This document shows, one piece after another, positions 35,319-46,536 of a DNA stretch of 64,000 bases (position 1 is the first letter of the stretch; each line of letters starts with the position of its first letter). The notes below the pieces were generated by a model. The model saw nothing but the letters and a program-made list of their open reading frames with translations. It did not search any database and had not been told where the DNA came from. Made by a program: the position numbers and the translations under genes. Origin of the DNA: Cupriavidus sp. WGlv3 (GTDB lineage: Bacteria; Pseudomonadota; Gammaproteobacteria; Burkholderiales; Burkholderiaceae); contig NZ_JALHRX010000015.1 of NCBI RefSeq assembly GCF_023952475.1, positions 91,426 to 155,425 on the forward strand, written 5' to 3'.

Positions 35319-35332
35319 CCTCCGGCGTGACC

Positions 35333-35367
35333 GGCCAGCCGGCTTCCACTGCAAAGGCCGGCTGGCC
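35333..35367 (+). terminator. Perfect 11-bp GC hairpin after the sulfatase gene
   Basis: GGCCAGCCGGC at 35333-35343 and GCCGGCTGGCC at 35357-35367 form a perfect stem with a 13-base loop, 15 bases after the sulfatase stop. There is no U-run, so this could be a pausing or mRNA-end-stabilising hairpin rather than an intrinsic terminator. It separates the FGE-HAD-sulfatase set from the next gene. Confidence 0.5.
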
Positions 35368-35387
35368 CATTCCACAGGGATCGCACC

Positions 35388-38032
35388 ATGGTAGAAGCGC
35401 GCGCCGGCGCAGGCTCCGGCAAGGATAAGGTGCGGCATGCGACGGCCACCAGCGGGCAGGGCGCCCGGGCCGCCGCGCAGGCGGGGCAGGACAAGCTGGC
35501 GTGGCATGACGCCGCGCTGGTGCCTGCCCTGCTGCTTTTTGCCTCGGGCACCGCGGGGCTGGTGTTCCAGGTGCTTTGGATCAGGCAGCTCGCGCTGGTG
35601 GTGGGTGTCGAGGTACACGCCGTCACCACCGCCGTGAGCGCATTCTTTGGCGGCCTGGCACTGGGCGGCTGGGTCTTCGGCCGCATCGCCGACCGCCATG
35701 GCCATCCGCTGCGGCTGTATGCCTGGCTGGAACTCGCGGTGCTGGTGCTGGGGGTCGGCGCGACGCTGGCCCTGGCGCAGGCCGCCGCGCCGTTTGCCTG
35801 GCTGGAAAGCCGGGTGGGCCTGCTGGCGTGGGCGTTGCCGTTCGTGCTGGTGATCCTGCCGGCGGCCGCGATGGGCGGCACGCTGCCGGTGCTGATGCGC
35901 GTGCTTGGGTCGGCCCCGGGCCGCGTCGGCACCCACGGCGGGCGGCTCTATGCTGCCAACACTGCCGGCGCGATCGCCGGCACGCTGCTGGCGGGCTTTG
36001 TGCTGGTGCCCGCGCTCGGCATCCTCGGCAGCGCGATCGCCGCGGGCACGCTCAACGGCGTCGCGGCGCTGGCAGCGTGGCTGCTGGCGCGGCGGGCAAC
36101 GCGCCCGTCCGCTCCCGCCGGCGCCCACGCAGCGCAAGATGCCGCCGCCGCCGGCGAGGTCGCCAACGGCCGGCTCGCGCTGCTGCTGTATGCCGCCGCC
36201 GGCGGCATCGCGCTCGGCTACGAGGTGGTCTGGTCGCAGGCCATCGTGCAGTTCCTCAGCACGCGCACCTTTGCCTTCACCGTGGTGCTGGCCACCTACC
36301 TGGCGGGACTGGCCATCGGCAGCGCGCTGGCGGCGCGCCATGCCGACCGCGCGCGCGACCCGTGGGGCGTCTTCGGGCTGCTGGTGGCGGCGGCCGGGCT
36401 GGTGGCTTTGCTGGAATTCGTGCTGCTGGGCGAATGGCTGCTGCGCGCACAGGGCAGCCTGTCGGCGTGGGTGCAGGGCCTGACCGCGAGCCCGCTGCTG
36501 GCGGCCTGCGCGCGCTTTGCGCTGGCGGCGCTGACGGTGGTGTTCGTGCCGACGCTGCTGCTGGGCGCGGCGTTCCCGTTCGTGCTGCGCGTCAGTGTCG
36601 ACAGCCGGCGCATCGGCGCGGGCGTGGGCCGCGTGATCGCGCTCAACACGCTTGGCGGCATCGCCGGCACCGCGCTGGCCGGCTTCGTGCTGGTGCCGTA
36701 CCTGGGACTGGTACGTACGCTGGCGCTGCTGGCGGTCGCGGCGGCGGTGGTCGGGGTGGTGGCGGTGGCGCTGGGCAGCGGCGTGCGGCCCGCGGCGCGC
36801 TGGGCGGTGCCGATGTTGGGCGTGCTCGCGGTGATCGCCGCCGCGCTGGCGCCGCCCGACCGCCTCGCCACGCTGCTGGCGCGGGCGCGCGGCGGCGAAC
36901 TGGTGTTCTACGAGGAAGGGCGCGGCGCCACCGTGGCGGTGGTCGAGCAAAGCTCCGCCACCAACCGCTTCCGGCGCCTCTACATCCAGGGCGTGTCCAA
37001 TTCCGGCGATGCCATGACCTCGCAGCGCTATATGCGGCTGCAGGCGCTGCTGCCGTTGATCGTGCATAACGGTGCGCCGAAGTCGGCGCTGGTGATCGGG
37101 CTCGGCACCGGCATCACGGCGGGCGCGACGCTGGCGTGGCCGGGGCTGGAGCGGCGCGTGGTGGCGGAGCTGCTGCCGCCGGTCGCGCGCGCGGTGCCCA
37201 GCTTCAAGGGGAATTTCGGCGTCGCCACCGACCCGCGCGTGGAGATCCGCCTGCGCGACGGCCGGCGCGAACTGCTGCAGAGCCCGCAGCAGTACGACCT
37301 GGTCACGCTGGAGCCGCCGCCGCCATCGGCCGCCGGCGTGGCCAACCTGTATTCGACCGACTTCTACCGGCTCGCGGCAACGCGGCTGCAGCCCGGCGGC
37401 CTGGTGGCGCAGTGGCTGCCGCTGCCGACGCAGAACGACGCCGATACGCGCATGCTGGTGCGCAGCTTCCTCGACGTGTTCCCGCACGCCTCGCTGTGGA
37501 CCACCGAGCTGCACGAGATGCTGCTGGTCGGTTCGATGTCGCCGCTGGCGCTGGAGGTGGCGCAGGTCCGCGCGCGCTTTGCGCAGCCCGAGGTCGCCGC
37601 CGCGCTGCAGGCGGTCGGCGTGCGCTCGGCGGCGGCGCTGCTGGCCACCTGGGTCACCGACCGCGCCGGGCTCGACTGGTATGCGGCCGACGCCCCGCCG
37701 GTGACCGACGACCGCCCGCGCATCGAATATGCCGGCTGGGTCCGCCCCGATGCCTTCCCGGAATCGTTGTCGAGGCTGCTGTCGCTGCAGAGCGAACCGC
37801 CGCTGGCGGGCGCCGACGATGCCTTCTGGCGCGAGCTGCGCCACGAGCGCGAGATCCTGCATACGTTCTACCGCGCCGGCCTCGACGCCTACCGCGGCGA
37901 CCGCGAGGCGTGGGCCAGCCATGTCACGCAGGCCATGCGCGCCGATCCCGACAATCCCTACTACGCGTGGTTCGTCGGCGGGCAGGCCCGCCGCGCCCCG
38001 GCTGCATCAGAGAACACTCCAAGGAACGCCCC

Positions 38033-38036
<4 letters not shown>
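35388..38036 (+). CDS. Membrane transporter-like protein fused to spermidine-synthase-like domain
   Basis: 882 residues. The first ~500 residues are polytopic with two similar halves (A-A-N-T-A-G-A-I-A-G-T and A-L-N-T-L-G-G-I-A-G-T, as in SpeE-fused membrane proteins). From about 510 there is a soluble Rossmann-like domain with G-L-G-T-G-I-T-A-G near 568-576, resembling spermidine synthase. The substrate is unknown; the aminopropyl-transferase acidic residues cannot be confirmed by eye. ATG 35388 has AGGGA upstream. The end overlaps moxR by ATGA. Confidence 0.8.
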
Positions 38037-39007
<971 letters not shown>

Positions 39008-39027
39008 ACCACCGCGAGGGCTTCCCC

Positions 39028-40050
39028 ATGCGCCTGCCATTCCGCGCCATCGCCCGCGCCGCCCCGGACGCGGCACGCGCACCGTCTTCGCAGGCGCTGG
39101 CCGGTGTCAGCGTGGATGCCGCGGCGCTGGCCCGGCTCGAGGTGGCCGCGCGCGATTTCCATTTCCTGCCGCGCCAGCCGGTGCACAGCGTGCTGGCCGG
39201 GCGCCATGCCTCGCGCGTGCGCGGGCGCGGGCTGACCTTCGAGGAATTGCGGCTGTACCTGCCCGGCGACGATATCCGCAGCATGGACTGGCGCGTGACC
39301 GCGCGCACTGGCAAGCCCCATGTGCGCGTCTACACCGAGGAAAAGGACCGCCCGGTGCTGCTGGTGGTGGACCAGCGCATCAACATGTTCTTCGGCAGCC
39401 GGCGCGCGATGAAGTCGGTCAGCGCGGCCGAGGCGGCGGCGCTGGCGGCGTGGCGCGTGCTCGCCGAAGGCGACCGCGTCGGCGGCGTGGTGCTGGGCGA
39501 CGACCGCATCGAAGCATTTGCGCCGCGCCGCAGCCGCGACGCGGTGCAGCAGCTGCTGGGCGGCATCGCGCGCTTCAACCAGGCCCTGCGCGCCGACGCG
39601 CCGGCGCGCCGCGCCGCGGGGCAGCTCAACGCGGCGCTGGAGCGCACCGCGCGCATGGCGCGCCATGACTGCCTGGTGATCGTCGTCAGCGATTTCGACG
39701 GTCATGACACCCGCACCCGCGACCTGATGCTGGCGCTGGCGACGCACAACGATGTGCTGACCATCCTGGTCCATGATCCGTTCCTCGGCGCGCTGCCGGG
39801 CTCGGGGCAACTGGTGGTCAGCGACGGCGAGCTGCAGGTCGAGCTGGGCTTCGGCCATGCCGCGACGCGGCGCGGCATCGCCGAGTTTGCCGATGCCCGC
39901 GCCCGGGCGCTGCTGGACTGGCACCATGCCATGGGCGTGCCGCTGCTGCCGTTGTCCGCCGCCGAGGAGACCGCGCCGCAGTTGCGCCGGCTGCTGGGCC
40001 GGCCGCTGCAGCAGGCGCCGGTGCGGCAACGCGCGGGGGCGGCGCGATGA
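39028..40050 (+). CDS. DUF58 domain protein
   Basis: 340 residues. The DUF58 core (DDIRSMDWRVTARTGKPHV, then V-Y-T-E-E-K-D-R-P) lies near residues 85-115, followed by a VWA-like fold. DUF58 proteins accompany MoxR and VWA proteins in most such clusters. The start is the ATG at 39028 with 20 bases after moxR. It overlaps the next gene by 4 bases. Confidence 0.9.
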   Translation: MRLPFRAIARAAPDAARAPSSQALAGVSVDAAALARLEVAARDFHFLPRQPVHSVLAGRHASRVRGRGLTFEELRLYLPGDDIRSMDWRVTARTGKPHVRVYTEEKDRPVLLVVDQRINMFFGSRRAMKSVSAAEAAALAAWRVLAEGDRVGGVVLGDDRIEAFAPRRSRDAVQQLLGGIARFNQALRADAPARRAAGQLNAALERTARMARHDCLVIVVSDFDGHDTRTRDLMLALATHNDVLTILVHDPFLGALPGSGQLVVSDGELQVELGFGHAATRRGIAEFADARARALLDWHHAMGVPLLPLSAAEETAPQLRRLLGRPLQQAPVRQRAGAAR

Positions 40051-40562
40051 GCCTGACGCACAGCGCCGCCCCGGCGACCCTGGCAACGCTGGCCGACCTC
40101 GCCGTGCCGCCGCCGCCGTCGTGGATGCCGCAGACCATCGGCTGGCCGATCGCCGGCGGCGTGCTGCTGCTGGCGCTGGCCTGGGCCGGCTGGCGCGGCT
40201 GGCGGCGCCACCGCGCCAACCGCTACCGGCGCGAGGCGCTGGCGGAGCTGGCGGCGCTGCCGCAGGACCCGGACCCCGCACACCGCGCCGCGGCCTTGCG
40301 CGCGATGGCGGCGCTGCTCAAGCGCACCGCGCTGGCGGCGTGGCCGCGTGCGCAGGTAGCCAGCCTGGCTGGCGGCGGCTGGGCCGAGTTCCTGCAGGCG
40401 CATGCGGGGCGGGCCGAGGATGTAGCGCCGCAGCTAGCCGCGCTGGTGCAAGACGCCGAGTACCGCGGCGACGCCGCGCTGGCGCAATGGCCCGACACCC
40501 AGGTGCGCGCCGTGGCCGCGGCATGCCGGCGCTGGATCGCGGAGCACCATGTACCAGTTTGA
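40047..40562 (+). CDS. DUF4381 membrane protein
   Basis: 171 residues with one transmembrane segment near 30-52 and a cytoplasmic helical tail. DUF4381 members occur only in MoxR/VWA clusters between DUF58 and the first VWA gene, as here. The role is probably a membrane component of that complex. It overlaps DUF58 by ATGA and the next gene by 14 bases. Confidence 0.85.
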   Translation: MSLTHSAAPATLATLADLAVPPPPSWMPQTIGWPIAGGVLLLALAWAGWRGWRRHRANRYRREALAELAALPQDPDPAHRAAALRAMAALLKRTALAAWPRAQVASLAGGGWAEFLQAHAGRAEDVAPQLAALVQDAEYRGDAALAQWPDTQVRAVAAACRRWIAEHHVPV

Positions 40563-41616
40563 ATATCCGTGGCTGTTCGCGCTGCTGCCGCTGCCCTTGC
40601 TGCTGTGGTGGTGGCTGCCGCCGTACCGCGAGGAAAGTCCGTCGGTGCGGCTGCCGTTCTTTGGCGAGGTCGCCAGTGCCGCCGGCCTGACGCCGGCCGC
40701 TGGCGCCGTGGTGCCGCGCCGCAACCGGCTGCAATGGGTGCTGGCGCCGCTGGCGTGGGTGCTGGTGGTAACGGCGCTGGCGCGGCCGCAGTACCTCGAG
40801 GCGCCGGTGCAGAAGGTGCAGCCGGCGCGCGACCTGCTGCTGGCGCTGGACCTGTCGCAGTCGATGGACACGCGCGACTTCCGCGCTCCGTCCGGCGCGC
40901 TGATCCCGCGCGTGCAGGCGGTGCGGCAGGTGGTCAGTAACTTTGTGGCGCGGCGCCCGGGCGACCGCATCGGCCTGGTGGTGTTCGGCGATGCGCCATA
41001 CCCGCTGGCACCGTTTACGCTGGACCACCAGCTGGTGCAGGCGCTGCTGGCCGACCTGCTGCCCGGCATGGCCGGACCGAGCACGGCGCTGGGCGATGCC
41101 ATCGGCCTCGGCATCAAGCTGTTCGGGCACAGCGAAGCGCCGGAGCGGGTGATGATCGTGCTGACCGACGGCAACGACACCGCCAGCCGGATGCCGCCCG
41201 AGCGCGCCGGCGGCATCGCGCGCGAACGCAAGGTGGTGGTGCATACCATCGGCATCGGCGACCCCAACGCCGCGGGCGAGCAGAAGGTCGACCTCGACGT
41301 GCTGCAGCGGCTGGCGGCGCAGACCGGCGGGCGCTATTTCTTCGGCGCCGACCAGGCCGGCCTGGAGAGCATCTACGCGACCCTCGACCGGATCACGCCG
41401 CATGACCAGAAGACGCTGTCGTGGCGGCCGCGGCGCGAGCTGTTCATGTGGCCGCTGGGCGCGGCGCTGGCGCTGGTGCTGGCGTACCAGCTGCTGATGT
41501 TCGGCTATTCGGCGTGGGTCGCGCGGCCCCGGCCACCCCGTGCCGACGTGGCGGAAGCGACGGAAGCGGTGGACCAGCCGGGCGCGATGGCGGATGCCGC
41601 CGGGAGCGGGCGCTGA
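40549..41616 (+). CDS. VWA domain membrane protein (BatA-like)
   Basis: 355 residues: N-terminal transmembrane helices, then a VWA domain with a metal-ion-dependent adhesion site, D-L-S-Q-S (Asp101), and T-D-G-N-D, then a C-terminal transmembrane helix near 300-325. It is the classic BatA layout. It binds the next VWA protein and probably the MoxR ATPase. The stop and next start share TGATG. Confidence 0.92.
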   Translation: MYQFEYPWLFALLPLPLLLWWWLPPYREESPSVRLPFFGEVASAAGLTPAAGAVVPRRNRLQWVLAPLAWVLVVTALARPQYLEAPVQKVQPARDLLLALDLSQSMDTRDFRAPSGALIPRVQAVRQVVSNFVARRPGDRIGLVVFGDAPYPLAPFTLDHQLVQALLADLLPGMAGPSTALGDAIGLGIKLFGHSEAPERVMIVLTDGNDTASRMPPERAGGIARERKVVVHTIGIGDPNAAGEQKVDLDVLQRLAAQTGGRYFFGADQAGLESIYATLDRITPHDQKTLSWRPRRELFMWPLGAALALVLAYQLLMFGYSAWVARPRPPRADVAEATEAVDQPGAMADAAGSGR

Positions 41617-43277
41617 TGCCGGCCTGGCTCGACCCGCTTGCCCACTTCCATTTCCTGCGCCCGTGGTGGCTGCTGGGGCTGCTGCCTGCGGCGCTGCTGG
41701 TGTGGGCGGTGCGGCGCCGCGGCGACGTGCGGCGGCGCTGGCGCGATACCATCGCGCCGCACCTGCTCGACGCGCTGATGCTCGGCGAACGCCGCCGCCT
41801 GGTGCTGCGCCCGGTGCACCTGACCGCGCTGCTGCTGGCGCTGGGCACGGTGGCGCTGGCGGGCCCGAGCTGGCGCCAGGAACGCCCGCCGTTCCTCGAC
41901 GACAAGGCGCCGCTGGCGATCGCCGTGGACCTGTCGCCGAGCATGGACGCGGTCGACGTCACGCCCACGCGGCTGGAGCGCGCCAAGCTCAAGATCAAGG
42001 CGCTGCTGGCACGCCGCGACGGCGGCCGCACCGCCATCTATGCCTATGCCGGCTCGACCCACCTGGTGTTGCCGCTGACCGACGACGCCAGCCTGCTGCA
42101 GACCTTCGCCGATGCGCTGCAGACCCGCATCATGCCGGTGCCCGGGCGCGACATGGCGCAGGCGCTGCGCGTGATCGACGCCGACCTGAAGCGCGAACCC
42201 GTGCCGGGCACCATCCTGTTCCTGACCGACGGCGTCGACCCCGCCGCCGCGGCCGCGTTCCGCGCCCAGGCCGACAGCGGCCGCAGCCAGCCGGTGGTGC
42301 TGGCGCTGGGCACCGAGCAGGGCGGGCCGCTGCGCAATGCCGCGGGCGGCTTTGTCGAGCAGGACGGCGCGCGCGTGTTTGCGCGGCTCGATGTGAAAGC
42401 GCTGGAGCGCTTCGGCGATGACAGCGACGTGGCGGTGGCGACCTTCACGCCGGACAGCGACGACGACGTGGCCTGGGTGCAGCGCCACGTGCAGTCCCAT
42501 CTCGAACAAATGCAGGCCGGCGACCGCACCCGCTGGAAGGATGAAGGCTGGTGGCTGGTGCCGCCGCTCGCGCTGCTGGCGATGCTGTGGTTCCGCAAGG
42601 GCTGGACCGTGCGCTGGAGCGCGGGCCTGCTGCTGGCGCTGGCGCTTGCCGCACCGCCCGAGGCGCGCGCGCAGTCATCCGCGCCAGCCACGCAAGCCAG
42701 TGCGGTACGCCCATGGCGCTTCGTCGACCTGTGGCTGACGCATGACCAGCAAGGCCGGCGCGCCTTCGAGCAAGGCGACTTTGCCCGCGCCGCGACGCTG
42801 TTCGACGACCCGATGTGGCGTGGCATCGCCCAGTATCGCGCCGGCCAGTACGCGCAGGCGGTGCAGAGCTTCGCGCGGGTCGATTCCGCGCAGGCGGACT
42901 ACAACCAGGGCAATACGCTGGCGCGGCAGGGCCAGTACCGGCAGGCCGCCGCGCGCTACCGTCAGGCGCTGAAGCGACAGCCGCAGTGGCCAGAGGCAGC
43001 CGCCAACCTGGCGCTGATGGAAAAGCTGCTGGCGCAGCAGTTGCCGAAGGAAAAGCCGGATCCCGACGACGGCGAAGAGCCGCCCGACCTGCCGCCGGAC
43101 CAGGTCAAGTACGACGCCGCGAAGCCGTCGGCACCGGGCGGCAAGTCGCTGCAGGTGGTGCTGACGCAGGATGCCGAGATGTGGATGCGCGCGATCCAGA
43201 CCACGCCGACCGACCTGCTGCAGCGCAAGTTCGCGCTGCAGCACGGGCAGGCGGCGCCGGCGCAGGGCGCGCGATGA
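41616..43277 (+). CDS. VWA-TPR fusion membrane protein (BatB/BatC fusion)
   Basis: 553 residues: N-terminal membrane helices, a VWA domain with D-L-S-P-S (near residue 105), a membrane segment near 315-350, then tetratricopeptide repeats (G-Q-Y-A-Q-A-V-Q-S-F, G-Q-Y-R-Q-A-A-A-R-Y) and a charged tail. In many genomes BatB and BatC are separate; here they are one chain. Stop overlaps the batD start by ATGA. Confidence 0.9.
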   Translation: MPAWLDPLAHFHFLRPWWLLGLLPAALLVWAVRRRGDVRRRWRDTIAPHLLDALMLGERRRLVLRPVHLTALLLALGTVALAGPSWRQERPPFLDDKAPLAIAVDLSPSMDAVDVTPTRLERAKLKIKALLARRDGGRTAIYAYAGSTHLVLPLTDDASLLQTFADALQTRIMPVPGRDMAQALRVIDADLKREPVPGTILFLTDGVDPAAAAAFRAQADSGRSQPVVLALGTEQGGPLRNAAGGFVEQDGARVFARLDVKALERFGDDSDVAVATFTPDSDDDVAWVQRHVQSHLEQMQAGDRTRWKDEGWWLVPPLALLAMLWFRKGWTVRWSAGLLLALALAAPPEARAQSSAPATQASAVRPWRFVDLWLTHDQQGRRAFEQGDFARAATLFDDPMWRGIAQYRAGQYAQAVQSFARVDSAQADYNQGNTLARQGQYRQAAARYRQALKRQPQWPEAAANLALMEKLLAQQLPKEKPDPDDGEEPPDLPPDQVKYDAAKPSAPGGKSLQVVLTQDAEMWMRAIQTTPTDLLQRKFALQHGQAAPAQGAR

Positions 43278-44662
43278 GGCGCCACGCCATGCCAGCTCGC
43301 GCGTGGCTGCGGCGCGCCGTGCCGCTGGTGCTGCTGGCGGCTTGCCTCTGGCCCTGGCCGGCGCGGGCGGCCGCCGGGCCCATCGTCCGTGTCGACGTTG
43401 GCGCGCACCAGCCGGTGCTGGTGGGCCAGCAGGTCGGCATCGACGTCACCATCCTCGCGCCCAACTATTTCCTGTCGGCGCCGGAGTTCCCGCCGCTTGC
43501 GGTGCCGGGCGCGGTGGTCACCTTGCCCGATGCGCGCGCCGTGAATTCCACCGAGACCATCGATGGCGTCGCCTATGCGGGCATTCGCAAGACCTACGCC
43601 TTCACCGCCGAGCAGGACGGCGAGTTCCGGCTGCCGGCCGCGACCATCCGCGTGACCTACGCCGGCGACGACGGCGCGCCGCGCGAGGGCAGCGTCACCT
43701 TGCCGGTCATCACGATCCGGGCCGGCACGGGCGGCAGCAGCACCGCTGCGGCGGCTGCCACAGCCGGCCGGCGCTTGTTGCCGGTGGCGCGGCTCAGCGT
43801 GACGCAGACGCTGGACCATGACCCCGACCACGGCGTGGTGCGGCTGCATGCGGGCGATGCGCTGGTGCGCACCGTCACCACCTTTGCGCCGCAGACCCAG
43901 GCGATGATGATCGTGCCGCCGCATGCCGGGTCGCCGCGCGGCGTGCGCATGTTCCGCGGGGATGCGCGGCTGTCCGACCAGGCACAAGCGGCGCCGGGCG
44001 CGGGCGGCACGCGCATCGATACGCTGACCTATGTGTTCGAGCGGCCCGGCACCTATACGCTGCCCGCGGTCACGGCGGACTGGACCGATCCCGCCACGCG
44101 GCAGCCGGCCAGCTCCGAAGCGCCGGCGGTGAAGGTCGAGGTAGCCGCGGCGCGCAACGCCGGGTCGCTGGCGCCGGGCGGGCCGTCGGCCGGCGCGCTG
44201 CCGGGCGAGGGCGGCCTGCCGTGGCGCACGCTGCTGTCGGGCGCGGGCGCGCTGCTCGGCGCCGCCGTGCTGGCGCTGCTGTGGCGGCGGCTGCGGCCGC
44301 GCCTGGCGCGCCTGCAACAACGCCGCGCCGAGCGCCGCCGCGCCCGCGCCGAGGGCGTTGATGCACGGCTGGCGGCCACGCTGCGGGCCTGCCGCGCGGG
44401 CGATGCGGCCGCCGCCAGCCAGGCGCTGGGCGGCTGGACCCGCGCCGCCCACGGCACCACGCCCGCGGCCTGGGCCGAAGTCGCCGACGATGCCGGGCTG
44501 GTCGCAGCCGTGACCGGCCTGCAACGCCATCTCTACGGGGCGGCGCCAGTTCCGTCCGCCTGGGACGGCAACCCGCTCGCCCAGGCGCTGGGCCGGCACG
44601 CCAGGCCTGCGCCGGTGCGCCGGCGCCGTGCCGAGCCGGCGCTGCCACCGCTCAATCCCTGA
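43274..44662 (+). CDS. BatD-type oxygen-tolerance protein
   Basis: 462 residues with a signal peptide, periplasmic Ig-like domains (V-G-Q-Q-V-G-I-D-V-T, E-Q-D-G-E-F-R-L-P), a transmembrane helix near 315-340 and a cytoplasmic tail with Arg-rich helix. This is the last gene of the MoxR cluster. BatD is proposed to contact the BatA/B complex from the periplasm. Confidence 0.88.
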   Translation: MRRHAMPARAWLRRAVPLVLLAACLWPWPARAAAGPIVRVDVGAHQPVLVGQQVGIDVTILAPNYFLSAPEFPPLAVPGAVVTLPDARAVNSTETIDGVAYAGIRKTYAFTAEQDGEFRLPAATIRVTYAGDDGAPREGSVTLPVITIRAGTGGSSTAAAAATAGRRLLPVARLSVTQTLDHDPDHGVVRLHAGDALVRTVTTFAPQTQAMMIVPPHAGSPRGVRMFRGDARLSDQAQAAPGAGGTRIDTLTYVFERPGTYTLPAVTADWTDPATRQPASSEAPAVKVEVAAARNAGSLAPGGPSAGALPGEGGLPWRTLLSGAGALLGAAVLALLWRRLRPRLARLQQRRAERRRARAEGVDARLAATLRACRAGDAAAASQALGGWTRAAHGTTPAAWAEVADDAGLVAAVTGLQRHLYGAAPVPSAWDGNPLAQALGRHARPAPVRRRRAEPALPPLNP

Positions 44663-44696
44663 CCCGCCGCTCCCCATCAACCCAACCCGCGCCCCC

Positions 44697-46394
44697 ATGA
44701 CCTGTACCGTTGATGCCTTTGCCGCCAACCCGTTACTGGTGCTGTTCATCACCGTCGGACTCGGCTATTTCTTGGGCAAGGCGCGGGTCGGACCGATCCA
44801 GCTGGGAGGCGTGTGCGGCACGCTGATCGTCGCACTGTTCATGGGGCAGACCGGCTGCCAGATGCATGGCGAACTGAAGGACATGGCCTTCGCCCTGTTC
44901 ATCTTTGCCATGGGCTATTCGGGCGGGCCGCAGTTCTTTGCCAACCTGAACCGCTCGAGCCTGCGCTATATGGTGCTGCCGGTGGTGGAGGCGGTGGTGG
45001 TGCTGGCGATCGCGCTGGGCGCGGCAGCGTACCTGGGCTTCGATCCGGGCACCGCCGCGGGGCTGGCCGCCGGCGCCGCGACCGAGTCGGCGGTGGTGGG
45101 CACCGCCGCCGAAGCGCTCAAGCACCTGGGCCTGGATGCCGCTACCGTGGGCCGCTACGAGGCCAATATCGCCACCGCGTATACGCTGACCTACCTGGTC
45201 GGGCTGATCAGCATCGTGTTCTTCACCAGCCAGATCGCGCCGGCACTGCTCGGCATCGACCTGCGCCAGGCCGCGCGCGAGGTCGCGGCGCGCATGGAGG
45301 CCGCGTCCGACGACGACGTCGCCACCCAGCCGGCGCTGCCGCGGCTGATCGGGCGCGCCTACTCGGTGCACCAGGCCGCCGGCATGACGGTCAGCCAGCT
45401 GCAGCACCAGGTCGGCGGCCGGGCCTCGGTGGTCAAGGTGCTGCGCGGCGGGGCCAGCATCGAGCTGGGCGATGACGACGCCGTGCAGGCCGGCGATATC
45501 CTCGCCATGGTCGGCATCCGCAGCAACCTGCTGAAGGCCGCCGCGCTGACCGGCCCGGAAGTGCTGCTGCCCGAGGCGCACACCGATGCCATCCAGCTGG
45601 TGGAAAAGCAGGTGGTGGTGAACAAGCGCCGCGTCAACGGCAAGACCCTCGGCGAGCTCGCGCGCCTGGCCGGTCCGCGGCGGCTGCGCGAGGTCTGGGT
45701 GCTGGAAGTGCGGCGCTCGGGGCTGTCGCTGCCGATCACGCGCTCGACGCCGCTGCAGCTGGGCGACGTGATCACCATCGTCGGCCTGGAGCCGTCGCTG
45801 TCCGAGGCCATCGCGGGCATCGGCGTGGAGGCCAAGGCCTCCGAGGTGACCGACCTGGTGTTCCTGTGCGTGGGCATCGTGGCCGGCCTGCTGGTGGGCA
45901 CGCTGAGCGTGAGCCCGGGCGGCATGCACCTCTCGCTGGGCAGCGGCGGCGGGGCGCTGCTGAGCGGGCTGGTGTTCGGCTGGCTCCAGTCGCGCAAGCC
46001 GTCGCTCGGCACCTTTCCGGCGTCCGCGGTGCAGATCCTGAAGGACCTCGGGCTGGCGGTGTTCGTCGCCTGCGTCGGGCTGTCGGCCGGGCCGGATGCG
46101 ATCGCGCTGATCCGCGAGCACGGCGCGGTGCTGCCGCTGATCGGGCTGGCGGTGTCGCTCGGACCGGCGTGCCTGTCATTGTGGATCGGGCACAAGCTGC
46201 TCAGGATCGAGGGCCCGCTACTGGTCGGCGCGATCGCCGGGCAACATGTCAGCACCCCGGCGATCAGCGCAATCCTTGCCGCCAGCCAGAGTTCGGTACC
46301 GCTGCTCGGCTACACCATCACCTATGCCATCGCCAACGTGCTGCTGCCGGTGCTGGGACCAATCATCATCTCGCTGGCTTACCGCTTCACCTGA
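44697..46394 (+). CDS. AspT/YidE-YbjL family permease with two TrkA-C domains
   Basis: 565 residues. Two sets of membrane helices related to each other (AspT-duplication) flank two TrkA_C/RCK-C modules near residues 220-300 and 305-385. The family contains aspartate:alanine exchangers; the specific substrate here is unknown. The start at 44697 follows batD by 34 bases. It is probably separate from the MoxR cluster functionally. Confidence 0.88.
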   Translation: MTCTVDAFAANPLLVLFITVGLGYFLGKARVGPIQLGGVCGTLIVALFMGQTGCQMHGELKDMAFALFIFAMGYSGGPQFFANLNRSSLRYMVLPVVEAVVVLAIALGAAAYLGFDPGTAAGLAAGAATESAVVGTAAEALKHLGLDAATVGRYEANIATAYTLTYLVGLISIVFFTSQIAPALLGIDLRQAAREVAARMEAASDDDVATQPALPRLIGRAYSVHQAAGMTVSQLQHQVGGRASVVKVLRGGASIELGDDDAVQAGDILAMVGIRSNLLKAAALTGPEVLLPEAHTDAIQLVEKQVVVNKRRVNGKTLGELARLAGPRRLREVWVLEVRRSGLSLPITRSTPLQLGDVITIVGLEPSLSEAIAGIGVEAKASEVTDLVFLCVGIVAGLLVGTLSVSPGGMHLSLGSGGGALLSGLVFGWLQSRKPSLGTFPASAVQILKDLGLAVFVACVGLSAGPDAIALIREHGAVLPLIGLAVSLGPACLSLWIGHKLLRIEGPLLVGAIAGQHVSTPAISAILAASQSSVPLLGYTITYAIANVLLPVLGPIIISLAYRFT

Positions 46395-46451
46395 GGGCGC
46401 TGCTGGCCCCGGGCGCCGGCAGGTGCCCGACGCGCCATTTGGGCCATTTCT

Positions 46452-46480
46452 TTGCCGTTCGCGCCGCGCCGTCCTACAAC
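46452..46480 (+). promoter_or_regulatory. Candidate sigma-70 promoter of the glutamine amidotransferase gene
   Basis: TTGCCG at 46452-46457 and TACAAC at 46475-46480 are separated by exactly 17 bases, with the gene start 57 bases after the -10. This is the best-spaced promoter I found by eye. Confidence 0.45.
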
Positions 46481-46536
46481 TGGAGTGTGGGGCGGAGGGC
46501 ACCGCGCCGCACCCGCAAAGGACAAGGAGGAGCAAT

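Noticed and set aside
33474..37922. Very long minus-strand open frame (over 1400 codons) opposite the sulfatase and membrane-fusion genes
   Set aside because: It is the antisense shadow of GC-rich genes: composition is Gln/Arg/His repeats, no family motif, and the plus-strand genes carry all recognisable domains.
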